NCBI GenBank assembly: GCA_019055375.1
Contig: JAHQIW010001423.1
Coordinates: 665,049-729,048 of the forward strand
DNA from: Parelaphostrongylus tenuis
Taxonomy: Eukaryota; Nematoda; Chromadorea; Rhabditida; Metastrongylidae
DNA: 64,000 bases
Direction of reading: 5' to 3'
Below the pieces are notes generated by a model. It had not been told where the DNA came from. It was given only the letters and a program-made list of their open reading frames with translations, and did no database searches. A program made the translations under genes and the position numbers. Of this stretch, positions 1 to 12,593 are shown one piece after another; position 1 is the stretch's first letter, and every line of letters begins with the position of its first letter.

Positions 1-2490
1 CAGTTATCGTTTGATCTTTTCGCGACATCAGAAATTTTTTGATAGCTGTGCACTTGCTGATTTGCTGGTAATAGAATTGATTTTGCGAAACTAGAAAAAT
101 TGAGAAATTGGAACGTAGCAGGTATGTTGAAGAAGCTTTGTAGCATGGTTCTATGATTATGAATGATATGTATGCCACTAAAGCTTGCTTGCTGCTCTCT
201 TTCATCACACAAACACATTACTACCGGCACTAGGAAGTATTCAGCGGCTTATGCTAAGTCTTTTTTGGAATTTCAAAATGAGCGCTGTGAACCTAATCCA
301 CCTTGATTTTTGCTCATTTATGATAGTCAAATATCAGTATCATTATGGAACGCAGACTTGTTCTGGCAATGTTTTCAAATATATTTTTTCCACATTAAAT
401 CAACGAAGAAGTGGAACAAATGTTCAAGAACTGCCGTTAACGGGCGCTATTCTCGTCCTACTTTACTCCATGAGTTAATTCGTTCTCAACCGTCTTAAGA
501 GCATTTCTGTTAAGTCGATAATTATAGGTGGAAATCAAAAAAGGTCGACGACCTTTGTGATGATCCCTTGAGCTCCACGATCAACAACGACTTGATCGTT
601 GCCGAATGCTGAACAATCACAATTGGGTCGCTTTTTGTGGAAGAGTCAATTAGTAAACATTTGTTACCATCATAGCTTGCGTTGTTTTTTGCATTAAAAT
701 TTTCTATGAATTTTACTTTCTCAAAGTTCCCTATAATAATATGAGGAGATGCTCTCGATAATATTTTTACAGTAGGTGATTTTTGAAAGTTGTCATTTCG
801 CTAAATTACATATTAGCGCTTTTTAAGGAAGTAGAGCGTATGGTTCTTGTGGTCAAATACTAGTCTTATTATAGCCTGACAGAATGTTTTGAGCCTTTCA
901 TGACATCTAAAATGGTACCTCAAATGCTTGAAGTGCGTTTCGATCGTGATGTTCCTTTAAGAGTGATTGAATGTTGACTGCGTGGCGTATTTCATTACGT
1001 GGGCATATGTGACAATACCTTTCAAGCCACTTCTAGTCTTATTTCTGGAAAGTGCACTCTAATGAAATCGTAAACGCACGTCACGATGGATATTGGCGCT
1101 TAGTATATCCAACTTTCAACCATATAATTGGTTTTTTGCATAGAAGAAACTGTTATTTCTGTTCGACTGGTGACTGACTGGTATGGTATGATTTTTTTCA
1201 GTGCTATCTCAGGCTGATACAAAACTTTCTCGACCATATGGCTGCCACGGTAGCGATAATTCTTGGCACTGTTTTGTTCTTAGTCGTATTTTCTAATGAA
1301 GGTAGAGATCTTCTGAACTTGGAAAAGCCTGATGTGATGAATTGCATAGCTGGGGTTGAGGTGGAATATTAGAAAGAGTTAGCTGAGTGAAAATCTAGGA
1401 CTTTGTCGTGCAAACTGTAGTGTTATAGAACTTCATTCACCATTTTGCCCACATTCTCCTCCGAGTTTCCATAAATAAAATTGAGATAGAAATCCATTCA
1501 AAGTTGTAGCAATGTTTGGTTATAGAGCTCGTCGTTTTCATGGAAAACGAAGTTTGATTTTCTATCGACAGGTTTTCACATGTATAGAGAAAGTAAAATA
1601 AATCTTTGGCAAAACCCTGATTTTGAATGAAGTTCCAACACGACGGCATACTTTTCTAGAAGATGCTCTCCTCGTTGTCTTGCCTTTTACATTAGGTGAG
1701 ATATGCTACTTGTGAATCGTTCGAGATTCTGATGTTATTTGACTTTTCCGAATAGCCGTGTGGCGGTGCTATTCATAATGTCCTTCACAACAATCTGTGC
1801 TCGTTGTACATTAATGGTGGGATCGCTGTAATTTTTTCACTGGTAATAATGTATGACAATGACTGCCCACCTGCGAATAATGACACTCGTGATGTGTCTG
1901 AGCGATTTAATGTCACTTTCATAGTGTGGCTATAGTGTAGAAAAGTGTTTGTGTAATATCACCAACATCTTCAGCTTTTAGAATAATCCATGTGTTTTCT
2001 TCTTTTTTACTACCCTGTGTAAGTCTGTTCTCTTCTACAAACTTGAGCACTCACATTACATTCATTTGTTGCTTGTTTCGCTCAGTGAACTCAATTGGAT
2101 TTTTTTGATTTTCAAGAGGTTCTCTCAACATACTTCTAGCTGGAGGTAATTCTATGACTAATGCTTGAAGCAGTCTCAAAAACGCTCAAGCTTTCTTTCT
2201 ACTTATCGCCTTGCAAGAATGCTTAATACGCTGCGGCTAGAAGAGCCGTGCATGCTTTTGGTTTAATCAGAGTCATAGGCTCACCAAGTATTACATTTCT
2301 GCGGATTCGGCAATTTGGTGACGCACTCGCTTGAAATGAATGGTAGCAGTACTGACTTGAATATCGACATGCCACCGGTGTTATCATGGGGCATTCCCTC
2401 GGAGAATGGATCGACGCTAAAAACTAAAGCTCTCGGAGTTGGTCAATTTATGGGAGATGCACCATACATTCGACTTTATTGAGCATAGTT
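1..2490. other. No feature recognised
   Basis: AT-rich sequence with only short chance reading frames; no splice-flanked coding segment or repeat was identified. Confidence 0.5.
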
Positions 2491-2497
2491 TGAGATA

Positions 2498-2690
2498 ATT
2501 GGATGGATGTTTGGCCTTCACAACAACTCGAGGTGGCCTACCGATGTATTTAGTCAGTACTGTTATCCTCCCAAGCAACTCTGATTACCAATTCAGCAAC
2601 CTCGGAAGAATAGTGAGCCTTGGGCGCGGGGTCGAAGACCGCGCGTGTCGCACAGCGCCTCTAACTACTCCGACTCACACGTCTTTTGAG
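2498..2690 (-). mobile_element. tRNA-derived SINE, old copy
   Basis: Degenerate minus-strand copy: TATCCTCCCAAGCAA, TACCAATTCAGCAACC, TGAGCCTTGGGCGCG and a decayed head. The tail is missing. Confidence 0.7.
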
Positions 2691-3889
2691 TTTTCATAAT
2701 GATCATAATGCTTTGAAACTACTAAAAGCAACGCTAACATTTTGCACCTTGATTCTTTCGCTCTTATTTCTCTTGATTTCAACTGTAAATTCAAGGGAAA
2801 CAGACTGTTTGAATAAATGCTGTTGGTCATGTTTCAGCAAAACATCAAGCCATTTACCAACGTAAAGCGATATTTGCATTATGCACAATTAACTGGCTTC
2901 TTTCATATTTGAAAATATCTCCTTTTTATCTATGGAGTTCTGAGTTTTTATTGCAAATTCGCTTGATCCATATCGGAGTGGCACATTATATTTGCGACCA
3001 TCGATGATAAGCAAAGCTCTTCGCCACGAACTTCTCTTCGCCACGAAACTTATTGCGTGAAGGTGTAAAACAGAAATCTAGATTATCAATAACGGTTGAG
3101 TGGCTTGAAAGCGCGCTATTGAAATCCTTACTCGTTCACTCTCTGGCTTGAGGTGTTTTGTGCTGCTAGGTGGGAGAAAAAAAAGTAATGCCGTCCTTTT
3201 TTTCAGATACCGCCTATTCTTGTTGATTTTGATGGGATGATAGTTATGGACTGTTCTCCAACCTCTTTTATACAAAAAAATAGAGTTGCTGATGGCTACT
3301 ACAATTTTTTCGAACTACATATAGAACTTATTTACTAGAGAGAACCATCGATCCTGTTTTCTCTAACCTACTCTAATCACTTGAATGCAGGCCCTCAAGA
3401 GAACTGACTCAAAGGGAAGCATTCCGTTGCACGAAAACACACTAATGCACTAATGCCTAAATACAATTACGTGCAATTAACATGTTCGCCACTTTAGCCA
3501 AAGTAAGAAGGATAGAATGCTTGTCTTATAAATCTGCCTGCACTTCAGGTCAACTTTTTTCTCCAGTGACAGATTTTACCTCATATAAACTCACGCGGGA
3601 TTTCTTGGCGAGATCGATCCGTAAAAAACATGGAGTTAGGGAGGAAATATCTTCTACTAAATTGTAGGTTTATACATGCTTGCATGCTATTTACCTCAGT
3701 GATTCAGTATTCCAATCAACTGGCGTACTATATCGTCATCAGTAGAGCATGACTAGTGATTCAAAACCTCTCTGACCAGCACCCGAGTTGTTGCACATGA
3801 CGATGGATATCTTTACTGCTTTGCGCTGCTCATTTCTTATGTCAATTACATCCTTGTATAATAGTGAAATGGTTCTTTCTGATTATACG

Positions 3890-4055
3890 GGGCAAATGAA
3901 AAACCGACCTCATTCGCTGCAGAGTAGCTTTTCATAGGAGTGTCAGTAACCATTCGAAAGCTGAGACTTCATGCTACAATCCACTTCGCCGTTTTCCAAA
4001 AAAGCCTTTTTGACGTTGCTACAGGATGCTACAGAATGAGATTTCTTGCGTTACA
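3890..4055. repeat. Single arm unit of the foldback family
   Basis: AAAAACCGACCTCATTCGCT, GGAGTGTCAGTAACCATTCG, GCCTTTTTGACGTTGC match the left-arm units at 40130 and 49120. No opposite arm was recognised. Confidence 0.55.
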
Positions 4056-4329
4056 GATGCGCATATTTCTCGCCGGAGAAAACTCTTTCTTTGGGCCCCC
4101 AGTAATGAAATGATAGCATAATCGTTTCTGATTCCATAGCAATGTGCTTATGTCCTGAAAAGACCGTTTCTCCGAAACGCAGGAAGTAAAGTAAGTCGAA
4201 TTTCCATCTTCGATCAAGGTGGTCTTTGGCCAATTCACGTGCGGCTGGCTGAAGCAGCCACGTGAGCTGGCGTGATGTCTTAAGACCGGTGCAAGATCTA
4301 TCGATCATCGCGCCAACGCACGTCGCTGC

Positions 4330-5427
4330 CTCTCGACGTTGCCTAATTTCTGGGAAGTAGAACGTACATTCGACTTTATCAAAATTGCTAAGAGGTGATT
4401 TAATGACTATCTGGTTTCAATCAATCGCCAATGACCAATTGATTTGTTCTCAGAATGACGAATACTTCGTTGTGTCGGTGAGCTGTCATATCAGTATTTT
4501 TTACCTCTCATACTTATCTGGTAGCAATCTTTCGATTAAAGGATTGATGAACCCGAAACGCGGGGTTGTAGCAAAATCATCTGTGCATTGCCTACCTGTT
4601 GCAACTACTCTGGAAGCGTCTCACTCCTCGTGTAGCGATGAATGTTTTGATAATGATGCAATGTGCCCATCGACATAAATATACATGTCGTTTTTGGACT
4701 TTTTCTTCTAGGTTTTATGTTGAAATCTTACATTAAACTGTACCTTGAAACAGGAACCAATATCTCATGACGTTGTTCTGTTTAAGTGGCTTACACCAAG
4801 AAAGACATTGAGCGAATTTTGAGCTAATGTATTTTTTGATTCAATGATTGAATGTGAGAGAAGCCCCTTCTCCTAATGTTGATAAAGGTCCATTATTCTA
4901 GGCTCTATGCGTTTGAAGCTTTAGAACCGGTAAGTTTGTTCTTGTGGGTTCCTTGGTGGCTTGTTAACTATTCTGTGGTTGACGTGACAATTCTTACCAC
5001 TGCCTTGCATTAGCAATCTGATTAGGACATTTTAGATCTTTCTTCCTATGTAAAGCTTGAAAAAAGTTGTTTCTTCAGGTGAGATTATCACGTATAGTTT
5101 GAGTCAATGTGACAAACACTACAAACATTTCACATTTGCGGATGACCTCGCAATGTATGATCCGCACCAGAAGCCTTATCTTTTATCTTTTATTGGGCTT
5201 ATGCCTTAGTGAGAGTTTTCCCTCATTTCTGATAGTTCGTTAATGACATCGATTTTCTGTACCAGTATTTACCGGGATGACCTTTCACTTCAATAACAGT
5301 GCTTTCATATTATGTTCATTGTGTCACATATGAAAAGGTTTCAGAAACGCAAATGATTGGACTCTCAATACAAAAGTTTATGTGATTGCTAATCAGTCGA
5401 AGGCGTCTAATTCAAATTAATCAATAT
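4330..5427. other. No feature recognised
   Basis: Non-coding AT-rich sequence. The same holds for 2691-3889 and 6076-6752. Confidence 0.5.
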
Positions 5428-5439
5428 ATTGTACTCTAA

Positions 5440-5723
5440 GAGCGCATGTGGCGCATTGGTTAGAGGTGTTCTACATCGCACACAAGGTTACTGGTTTGAT
5501 CTCACGCTCATGGCTCGCCAAGTCATCCATCCCTCCAGGGTCGGTAAATTCGTACCAAACCGGCCCCATACTTGTCTGGGTGGATAAGCAGCACTGACTC
5601 GGTACAGCGGGAGTGCGAGTCATTGTAAAGGCCAGATATGCATCCAATCACCTCAAACGAAGCTAAAAAGTCAAGGCGAATGCACGGCGCATCCCTCAGG
5701 GATTGATCATCGCCGAGAGTTTT
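5440..5723 (+). mobile_element. tRNA-derived SINE with 12-bp target duplication
   Basis: tRNA-like head with A box (GTGGCGCATTGGTTAGAGG) and B box (GGTTTGATCTC), then the family body (GGTCGGTAAATT, CTTGTCTGGG, ACTGACTCGG). ATTGTACTCTAA occurs at 5428-5439 and again at 5724-5735. Confidence 0.92.
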
Positions 5724-5964
5724 ATTGTACTCTAATTTTAGTCACGTTTCAAGAAGTCGATGGCATCTTTTTTTTATCGAAACGCTCCCTCACGGCTTAT
5801 TTAGTTTTATTAGCCTAGTCTTGACCGCAGAACTTCCCAAAAGACATTCCCTAAACTTTGTCTCCGTCATTCTTTGAAAGTAAAAGAATAATCCATAGAA
5901 CTCTTTATTTTAATTTCTTTCAACACTATTATGGTGCTGTAACTATACTTGTAAGAGCTTTGAG

Positions 5965-6075
5965 TGGATTGCGAAGCATTTGATCCCACGCTGGAGTTGG
6001 ACCTGCTTCACCCATACTGGACGCACGTGCTACCACTACAGCACAAAGGTCACCGCTTTCTACCACTCTTTCCTC
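5965..6075 (-). repeat. tRNA-like solo arm
   Basis: Minus strand AAGAGTGGTAGAAAGCGG, GCTGTAGTGGTAGCACG and AGGTCCAACTCC resemble the right arm at 57715-57800. Confidence 0.45.
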
Positions 6076-6784
6076 GATTTAAACCATCGAAGCTGTCGGC
6101 AAGCAATTTTCAGCCGGTTTAGTCTTGTAAGTGCATATCGACGTTAAGCCCAGTCAAGTCGGCAGCTATTCAATATGTAAGTTTAATCCATGAGAATTCC
6201 TGATTTCAGTGCTTTTTAGCAGTTTCAAAAGCACTTAAACTTTCGCCTAGAATAGAATATTTGCTCCGCTGAATGTTCTCAAATATAAGGGGTTGACTTT
6301 TTCATGATTATTCTAGTCTTATTCCATAGCATCGCTGGATAGTTATGTAGATAGATGGCCTATTTCCACACGCAAGTGTTCCTGAATTTTCCCCCATTCG
6401 TATTGTTTTGCCATTGTCTTTTGTGAAAGTGGTCGTTTTCAGGTGTGAATTTAGCTGCAACTTGTGAATTCGTCTATATTTGATTCCACTGACATACTGA
6501 ATTACTGCTCTTGAGCGGTTCATTTATAAATGAATCATCATTTCTTTCACGCTGGGCAGTCAGCTACTTTACAGATGGAAGTCTTGTACCTCAAGATCCA
6601 ACTTCTTGAACGTAACATATCACATGATGTGTTGAATTAATCAATAAATCGTGGACGAAATAACAACCTCAAACTATCGTATCATTACATAGCGAATGAA
6701 GTTGCAGGATAACCTATGTATCCTAGAAGTTAAGCAATAAAGTGAAATAAGTAATGTGGCCTGTCAAATGGGCTAACTTATTAA

Positions 6785-6828
6785 GCCCGATGCACGTGTT
6801 TTGACCTTGACGGTCTCATCGGTCGAGC
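6785..6828 (-). ncRNA. Hammerhead-like motif, left arm, decayed
   Basis: Minus strand shows CCGAUGA, stem II GACC/GGUC, AAAA instead of GAAA, helix III CACGUG, C at 16.1, then UCGGGC. Homologous to the motif at 7170 on the other arm and strand of the same palindrome. Confidence 0.45.
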
Positions 6829-7169
6829 AGTACTCTTCGTCTTAAGCTAATTCTCTCGTGGCGCTCAGTCCCCTGTACTAAGGTTAGGCGACGACGAACA
6901 TTTTGCACTATCTATCAAGTGAAATGATCACTAAATACACAGTGTTGTATACTCGATTGCTCTTGACTTGTATAGTTAGTATATCATATCTTTCGTTTCA
7001 AGTGTTTTCTTGAAATCACGCTCAAATTTTATTCGGAGCAATTGAATGCACAACACTGCATATTTAGTGATAATTTCACTTGACATACAGTGTAAATTGT
7101 TCGTCGTCGCCTACTCTTAGTATAGGAAATTGAGCGCCCCGAGAGAATTGGCTAAAGATGAGGGGCACT

Positions 7170-7214
7170 GCCCGACTGATGAGACCGTCAAAGTTAAAAC
7201 ACATGTATCAGGCT
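7170..7214 (+). ncRNA. Hammerhead-like motif, right arm, decayed
   Basis: Stem I GCCCGA, CUGAUGA, stem II starting GACC, AAAA instead of GAAA, CACAUG, then UA and UCAGGC. Unlike the other CACGUG-branch copies it has U at 16.1. Confidence 0.5.
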
Positions 7215-7262
7215 CTGTAAGTTAGCCCATTCAACAGACCACATGACATGATGGCTCAAATA

Positions 7263-8404
7263 ACAATTACGAGATAAGTCGAAATTTGAGCGTGGTCTCA
7301 AGAAAACTCTTGAAAAGAAAGGTATAAAATAAGTAAAGCTGACATGAACACAGTAAAATATTCGATTGTTCAGTAAACTCACAGGTCTCACTTCTTATAA
7401 CTTCCTTTTAATTTTCTTCTTAGAATAAAGTAAGGTAAAGCTATTGTTAAAGCGCTGAACGCCATCAATGCCGTAATCACTAACTTGATTCAGTTCTTTT
7501 GATTGATTCTTTTTCGTAATGACAAACTCAAATCTTCTATAGAAAGATAGGTTTCTGCGATCGAATCCTAGGAATTTATTATCTTTTTAGTCATCTTTTC
7601 CTCTTCCTCATTCCTCTACATTTTCCTGTCTTGCTGAGCACCCACATGTCTTTCTAACACAAAGAAGTACAATACTTTAACACAAGGGTAGTCTTACTGC
7701 ATAATGTCATAAAATAGAGCACCTATTTTTCCTGTTATCAATGACAACGCCGAATCTCTATCAATAGAATGTCGCTCGTCGCTCAGGTACAGTGTGAAAG
7801 ATTCAAATCAAATATAGAGGTTTGAAATTCACTAAGAAGATGTCTAGATGAACATGAGTAATCCATATCGCCTCGCTTGAATCTTCTACTCTTTTATGCA
7901 AATCCTTCCCTGATATCATTTTGAAGCACACTGAGTTTGGTGCATGCGCAGTACGACTAGAAAATCAGAAGAAGTAGGAAATCTATGTTGAGAAGGTTCA
8001 GTGTCACCAAATGCCTCAAAACGATTTGCATGAGATTCGTATCACTCGTCAGCGATGTCGTGTCATAAACGAATTCCTTAGGGGTGAGAAAAGAAGAGGA
8101 GCGTCAGCAAAGTGCACTTATGACGACTGACAACACCTCTGAACATTTGTAAAAGTCTCACTAGTGTACACGAAGTCAACTCGATCATCCCTGACCTTCT
8201 CAAAAGTTCACGCATATGTTTTCTAAGCCAAACTAGACCTGCTTCTCTTCACTAATGTCCAAACTTCGCCTTTACAAGTTTTTTGATAAAATATCGGTTT
8301 TTCCTAAATACTACTAAGAAGTTTGATAGAAATCTTGTCACTAAGATGTTATGTAGTGTGCAAAAGGTCCATTACAATCAACCATATTTGCCAAGGAGAA
8401 AGAA
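7263..8404. other. No feature recognised
   Basis: Non-coding sequence between a palindromic element and a mariner relic. 9124-9817 is likewise empty apart from unsupported frames. Confidence 0.5.
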
Positions 8405-9123
8405 ATTTGTTTATTTCTGTAGCATGAAATCGTGCTTCGGATTCCTCTGAGAAAGTATTTTTTGCATCGTGTTAGTTGTGAAAGCGTTTTTCCTGCAAGA
8501 ATTTGTCGAGAAACTCAAAGAAGTGGTTTTCGGTAGATGTGAGTTCGGCAAAAATTCAGGATGGAGCAAAATTTCGTAGCCTATTCGTTCAACTTTTAAA
8601 GCGCTTACTATGCAACATGTGCATGGTGTCTGGGTATGATTAACCGCTATTGCTTTTGCCCAGCATATTTTACCTTTCCAATTTAATTGAAATGGCGAAC
8701 AACATTGCAGTGGTCGACACTGAGTTTTTCTGCAACATCTCATGTAGTTTTAAGAGGATCAGCTTCGATGATTAGTCTTGATTGGTCGCTGTCAACTTCA
8801 TATGACCGGCCGATACGCTCGTCATCTTCAAGAAGGTCGTCTTCTTTGCGAAACTTTTTGAAGTATCGCTGAACTGTATGTTCGTCAGCAGCTCCTGCGC
8901 CAAATGCCATACTGATGTTTCGAATTGCCTGCGCTGCTTTACGACTCAATTTGAATTTGATTTTGAGAATCGACCAAATTTGCTTCTTATCTAACATCTT
9001 TCCATAGTCTAAAGTAAATATAAAATAAACACTGAGTGAAACGACTTCGACAGGAAAACAGAGCGATAAATACGCTTTAAATTGATGCTTAATATAACTA
9101 CGATATCTAGAAATGTATTCCAA
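8405..9123 (-). pseudogene. Mariner-family transposase relic
   Basis: The first part (9123-8740) encodes the N-terminal helix-turn-helix region: AAQAIRNISMAFGAGAADEH, then TVQRYFKKFRKEDDLLEDDE. The second part (8743-8411) shows the C-terminal pattern ERIGYEILLHPEFLPN. Most of the DDE domain is deleted and the frame changes between them, so it is dead. Confidence 0.8.
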
Positions 9124-9817
9124 TCTTCAGCGGAAAATCTCAAAAATGGATTAACCAATTGCTTCTATATGAACCTAATACATATATTGATTATTCACAC
9201 CTTGGCTTACACAAGAGTCTTTTGGAACTCATTCTTAATTTGTCCCCACAAAGGTTTTCAGTTTTATAATGATACGGCAATTGTGCTGATCTTGTATCCA
9301 TAAGATTTTTTGCTCGCTGTCCATCATATTTTGCTACACCTTATGATGACCTTGACAACAATGGCGGTTAATCTAGCACCTTGTGTGTCCCATCTCATCC
9401 GCATAGCAAAATTCATATAAAAGCCATACAAAGCGAAACCTTTATGATATATTGTAGTCCATAGTTGTTAAATTACATCCAATTTATTTTGTAAATGAAA
9501 CTTCTCCTCCATAAAAACATTCTTCATGTGAGGTCGATCAACGCGAATATAGTTTTATTGATAGGCTCACATAAGGTTACAATGAAACTTTCATTTGATT
9601 GACATTTACGATTGATGTGGCTAGGAAGACCCACATCCTGACTGATGAAGGACGAAGGAATCGAGACGTTGCCGTGAAGGAGTTCTTACATCAATCCCGT
9701 GTTAGCTTATTAATGCAACGTTACATTAACCTACGTGTTGAGATTAAATCGAATTCAGTTTGCAAAAAAGCTACTTGGCAATGTTTGATTCTCATGCGTT
9801 TTTTATGCTAATTGCAG

Positions 9818-9937
9818 GTTCGTGAGAACTGCGAAGTCCATTCCCGTTCAAACGCGTTTTACTTATGCACGTCGGATTTGTGTTCCCTATCATTCTCAGT
9901 CATTCAGCGCTTTAAGCGGTTTATCTCCTACATATAG
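9818..9937 (+). CDS. Candidate 3' exon of an unrecognised Cys-containing protein
   Basis: After an ATTGCAG acceptor, 39 codons run to TAG. The peptide contains NCEVHSRSNAFYLCTSDLC, a spacing reminiscent of the C-terminal part of small secreted three-finger or ET-module nematode proteins. No upstream exon could be assigned, so this may be chance. Confidence 0.22.
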   Translation, partial: VRENCEVHSRSNAFYLCTSDLCSLSFSVIQRFKRFISYI

Positions 9938-11233
9938 TTCAGCTCTTCTTCGATCGTGCCGTTTATTCACTATCGGTCCGTTTCTAATCGATTCTTTTCT
10001 GCATTTGAATGAACGTGTCGTTTTATTGAAAGAGGAGTTATCACTTTTACAATATTACTCCCTGGAGGCGTTGAGAAGCTGAGATATATTGGAGCTTTTA
10101 CTTCATGTTGGATTGATATCCATATTCATAAATCATCTCTGCTCTTTGGATAATCTATTTCCGAAACTTCGTAGCTCTTTTTAAAAACACAAGCAGTACT
10201 CTGCTTCACTTCTTTTCACGGTCTTTCCTTTTTCTGAAATTACAAAAAGATCGGAAGAGGTAGTTGGGATTCTCAGTGTGAGGGCTCTTAGCGCTTTTCA
10301 CTCAAATATCTCATTAATCTCGACATCCATCACTGACTATGTGTTCTTACGTTTGCACATATTTTGTTTTCTCAAAAAACACGATGTGCACTCCACCTCA
10401 GAGCAGTTCATAGATCTGCATTAGGCGTGAACCTACATAAAATTTATATTGAATGCGGCCGTTTGAGTTCAAAATAGTCTCCTGAGATAAAAAAAAAACC
10501 AACCGACATGAGACTGTGTTACTTTATCTTCAATACAATTTGTGAGTCCTGACGTCAGTCCACCGTGCCGCGAGAGTGAAGCAAACAATGATTTCGGTCC
10601 ACAACTAGAATAACAACTTTAAACTCAAAAGCTTTATCGTTTTCCTCCTGTGCCCTTTAAGCTATTTTAGTGGCATGGCTTCGGTCTATTACATCGTTCT
10701 CGACGGTCGACCGACTAATCGATGCAATCTGTGCTGTGCTAAAAAAATCCCAGTCATAAATAATGTTACAAATAAGGGATGTAGAAAACCTCTGATGAAT
10801 CCTCGGAGTAGCTTAGCGCGACTGTCTAAGATTCAATGCTTCAGTGAGGAGAGCAGACAGTTCGTCAAGACCCGAACGAGTCCTTACATTGTTCACATAC
10901 ATTGACGCTAGAGGTTAAACTACCACTCTGAGTAATGCTCGCACCCGCACATTATGTGACGGCTTTTCGTTCAAATATAGAGGTACGGTTTTGTCGTCAA
11001 AGAAGTTCTCTATACTTTGCGCACTTTCTTCTTCGTATTAGTTATCACACACCTTTTGAGAAATCTGGTATATTTATGCGTTCTCTGTCCCTGCCGTTAT
11101 AACGAATCATGTAATTTTGTATTGTGCCGAGAAGGTCATAGAGGCGGTCGCGAACTAATTGACGTCGTTGACTGTTCAGTGGTATAATTCCAAAAAAGAA
11201 TGATTTAAGCTCAAAAACGAGGTTGTTACGCCA
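9938..11233. other. No confident feature
   Basis: A 76-codon frame at 10675-10905 has no splice context or recognised motif. Nothing else seen. Confidence 0.4.
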
Positions 11234-11281
11234 GGGTCATACACCGGTGTTTCGGAGGTTCGTCCTCCTCGTCAGTGACCC
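11234..11281 (-). ncRNA. Hammerhead ribozyme motif, intact
   Basis: Minus-strand order: stem I 5' strand GGGUCA, core CUGACGA, stem II GGAGG/CCUCC with loop ACGAA, core GAAA, helix III segment CACCGGUG, U16.1 and A17, then stem I 3' strand UGACCC. All conserved core bases are present; predicted cleavage is between 11240 and 11239. Helix III is self-complementary and too short to form a good monomer hairpin. Intergenic. Confidence 0.85.
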
Positions 11282-11326
11282 CCGCCCCACATTCAGCCCT
11301 GCATTGAAGCAAGGAGGGAGGCGTAT

Positions 11327-11368
11327 GTGGTGATGGAACAGTGTACAATGACACTGGTCCATCACCAC
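11327..11368. repeat. Strong hairpin beside the hammerhead
   Basis: GTGGTGATGG pairs with CCATCACCAC and CAGTGT with ACACTG around a short loop. It lies 46 nt upstream of the 11281 ribozyme on the ribozyme strand. Confidence 0.7.
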
Positions 11369-11397
11369 CCCTCAGTCGATGGATTTTTTTGCTGTTA

Positions 11398-11495
11398 GAT
11401 CAAAACTAAATCAAAAGATCGACTGTTTTTTGGAATTATATTGAATGTTTTTTTCGAGGTTTCAAAAACAGTCGATCTTTTGATTTAGTTTTGTT
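11398..11495. repeat. 30-bp inverted repeat
   Basis: ACTAAATCAAAAGATCGACTG near 11405 is mirrored as CAGTCGATCTTTTGATTTAG near 11469, giving arms of about 30 bp and a loop of about 32 nt. Confidence 0.8.
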
Positions 11496-11871
11496 CAGTG
11501 GTAGTTCACTCGCTGCTACCAGTTTCTCAGCACCACCCACTATTATTGGAAAATAAATGCAAATGAACCGAAATATTGCTGAGGTTGAAGTAGTCAGATC
11601 ATGATCTAACCCTTCAAATAAACCAAATATTTCTTTGCTGAAGACAACTCGTCCATAAATCAACCGGCCGCAAACCAACACTACTTGCGCGCGAATTCCT
11701 CGCGTTCTACATACATGCAGGTCTTCAAACATTTCACAAAAACGTTCGTTTGCTGCTCGAAGAGACATCTTCCATATGGATGCCGTTGAATGCTCATCTA
11801 GTCGTTTTTCCTTTAGTTATGAGGCAACGGTACAAGAGTTTCGGACCAGAACGTTCTCATTTGAAGTAAAC

Positions 11872-11945
11872 TGTCCCAGACAAGACAAATCTGATACCAA
11901 TTTCCTGACTCTGAAGGGATGAGAGGCTTGATAGACCTAGAGCGT
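11872..11945 (-). mobile_element. SINE body fragment
   Basis: CCCAGACAAGACAAATCTG, GATACCAATTTCCTGACTC and GGGATGAGAGGC match the minus-strand SINE body. Confidence 0.5.
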
Positions 11946-12449
11946 GGTGACGTAAAAAGAAGGAAAATAATTAGGAGAAGAAAAGTTTGAATCTAAGCTG
12001 AACTTTCGCCTGCCTGACCGTTGTATTTCATAAGGATGAGACATTAGAGTCTTCCCAATAAGTTCATCTAACAATAAGTTTAGACAGCCTATGTGGCAGC
12101 AACTCTTCCAAAAAAAAAATTACGTATTTGGGTAAAAGAATGTCTCGACTAGCATGGTCTTTTTCTAACTGTAGTACCTTCAACCATCCCTAGTCGTTCA
12201 TAGTGTCATGGTTTTCTTGCTTGTTTACGATGTATGTTTCGCTGAACACCACATACTCGTATGCTGTAGTATTTGTATACTAAACATCAAAACTGCATGA
12301 ATACAACAGCAAATTTGCAGTATACTATTTGGATGTTGATGAACACGGCTTATAACGACAAGCGTCCGAAAAGCTTTCGTTTTGTCTTGTACGACTACAA
12401 AAATTACGTTTTTGTGAGATCTTTATAAGAGAAGTTTCAGATTGATGTT

Positions 12450-12593
12450 ATGCACCCGATAAGATTGAAACGAAGAGCGATTCTCATCAGTGCTTGCATC
12501 CTACTTCTTCTAATTTTCGTCATCACATGTCTTCCGTATTCAGTAGAAAATGTGAATCAGCTACGACCAGGAAGATTTATATCTAAATTAGAG
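12450..12593 (+). CDS. Probable first exon of the mannosidase: type II membrane anchor
   Basis: ATG opens 48 codons up to a GT donor after GAG. The protein has a short basic cytosolic tail (RLKRR), one hydrophobic segment of about 20 residues (10-29), then a polar stem. This is the N-terminal layout of Golgi type II glycosidases, and it lies upstream of and on the same strand as the GH47 exons. A good acceptor (GTTTCAG ending at 12440) sits 9 nt before the ATG, as expected for spliced-leader addition. The exon ends in phase 0 while the next recognised exon (16922) needs one carried base, so at least one stem exon of length 3n+1 between them was not found. Assignment to this gene is inferred. 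Confidence 0.5.

Larger units (their letters stand above)
6753..7262. mobile_element. Palindromic element with hammerhead-like motifs on both arms
   Basis: The left end (TGTGGCCTGTC...GGGCTAAC) is the imperfect reverse complement of the right end (GTTAGCCCATTCAACAG...CCACA). Matching inner segments (GGCGACGACGAAC against GTTCGTCGTCGCC) continue toward a central loop near 6990. Each arm carries a hammerhead-like motif pointing outward. Confidence 0.8.

Noticed and set aside
9640..9665. CTGATGA with GAAGG as a hammerhead core
   Set aside because: Stem II is absent and flanks do not pair.
11436..11768. 110-codon minus-strand frame
   Set aside because: It overlaps a 30-bp inverted repeat and shows no recognisable domain or splice context; probably chance.
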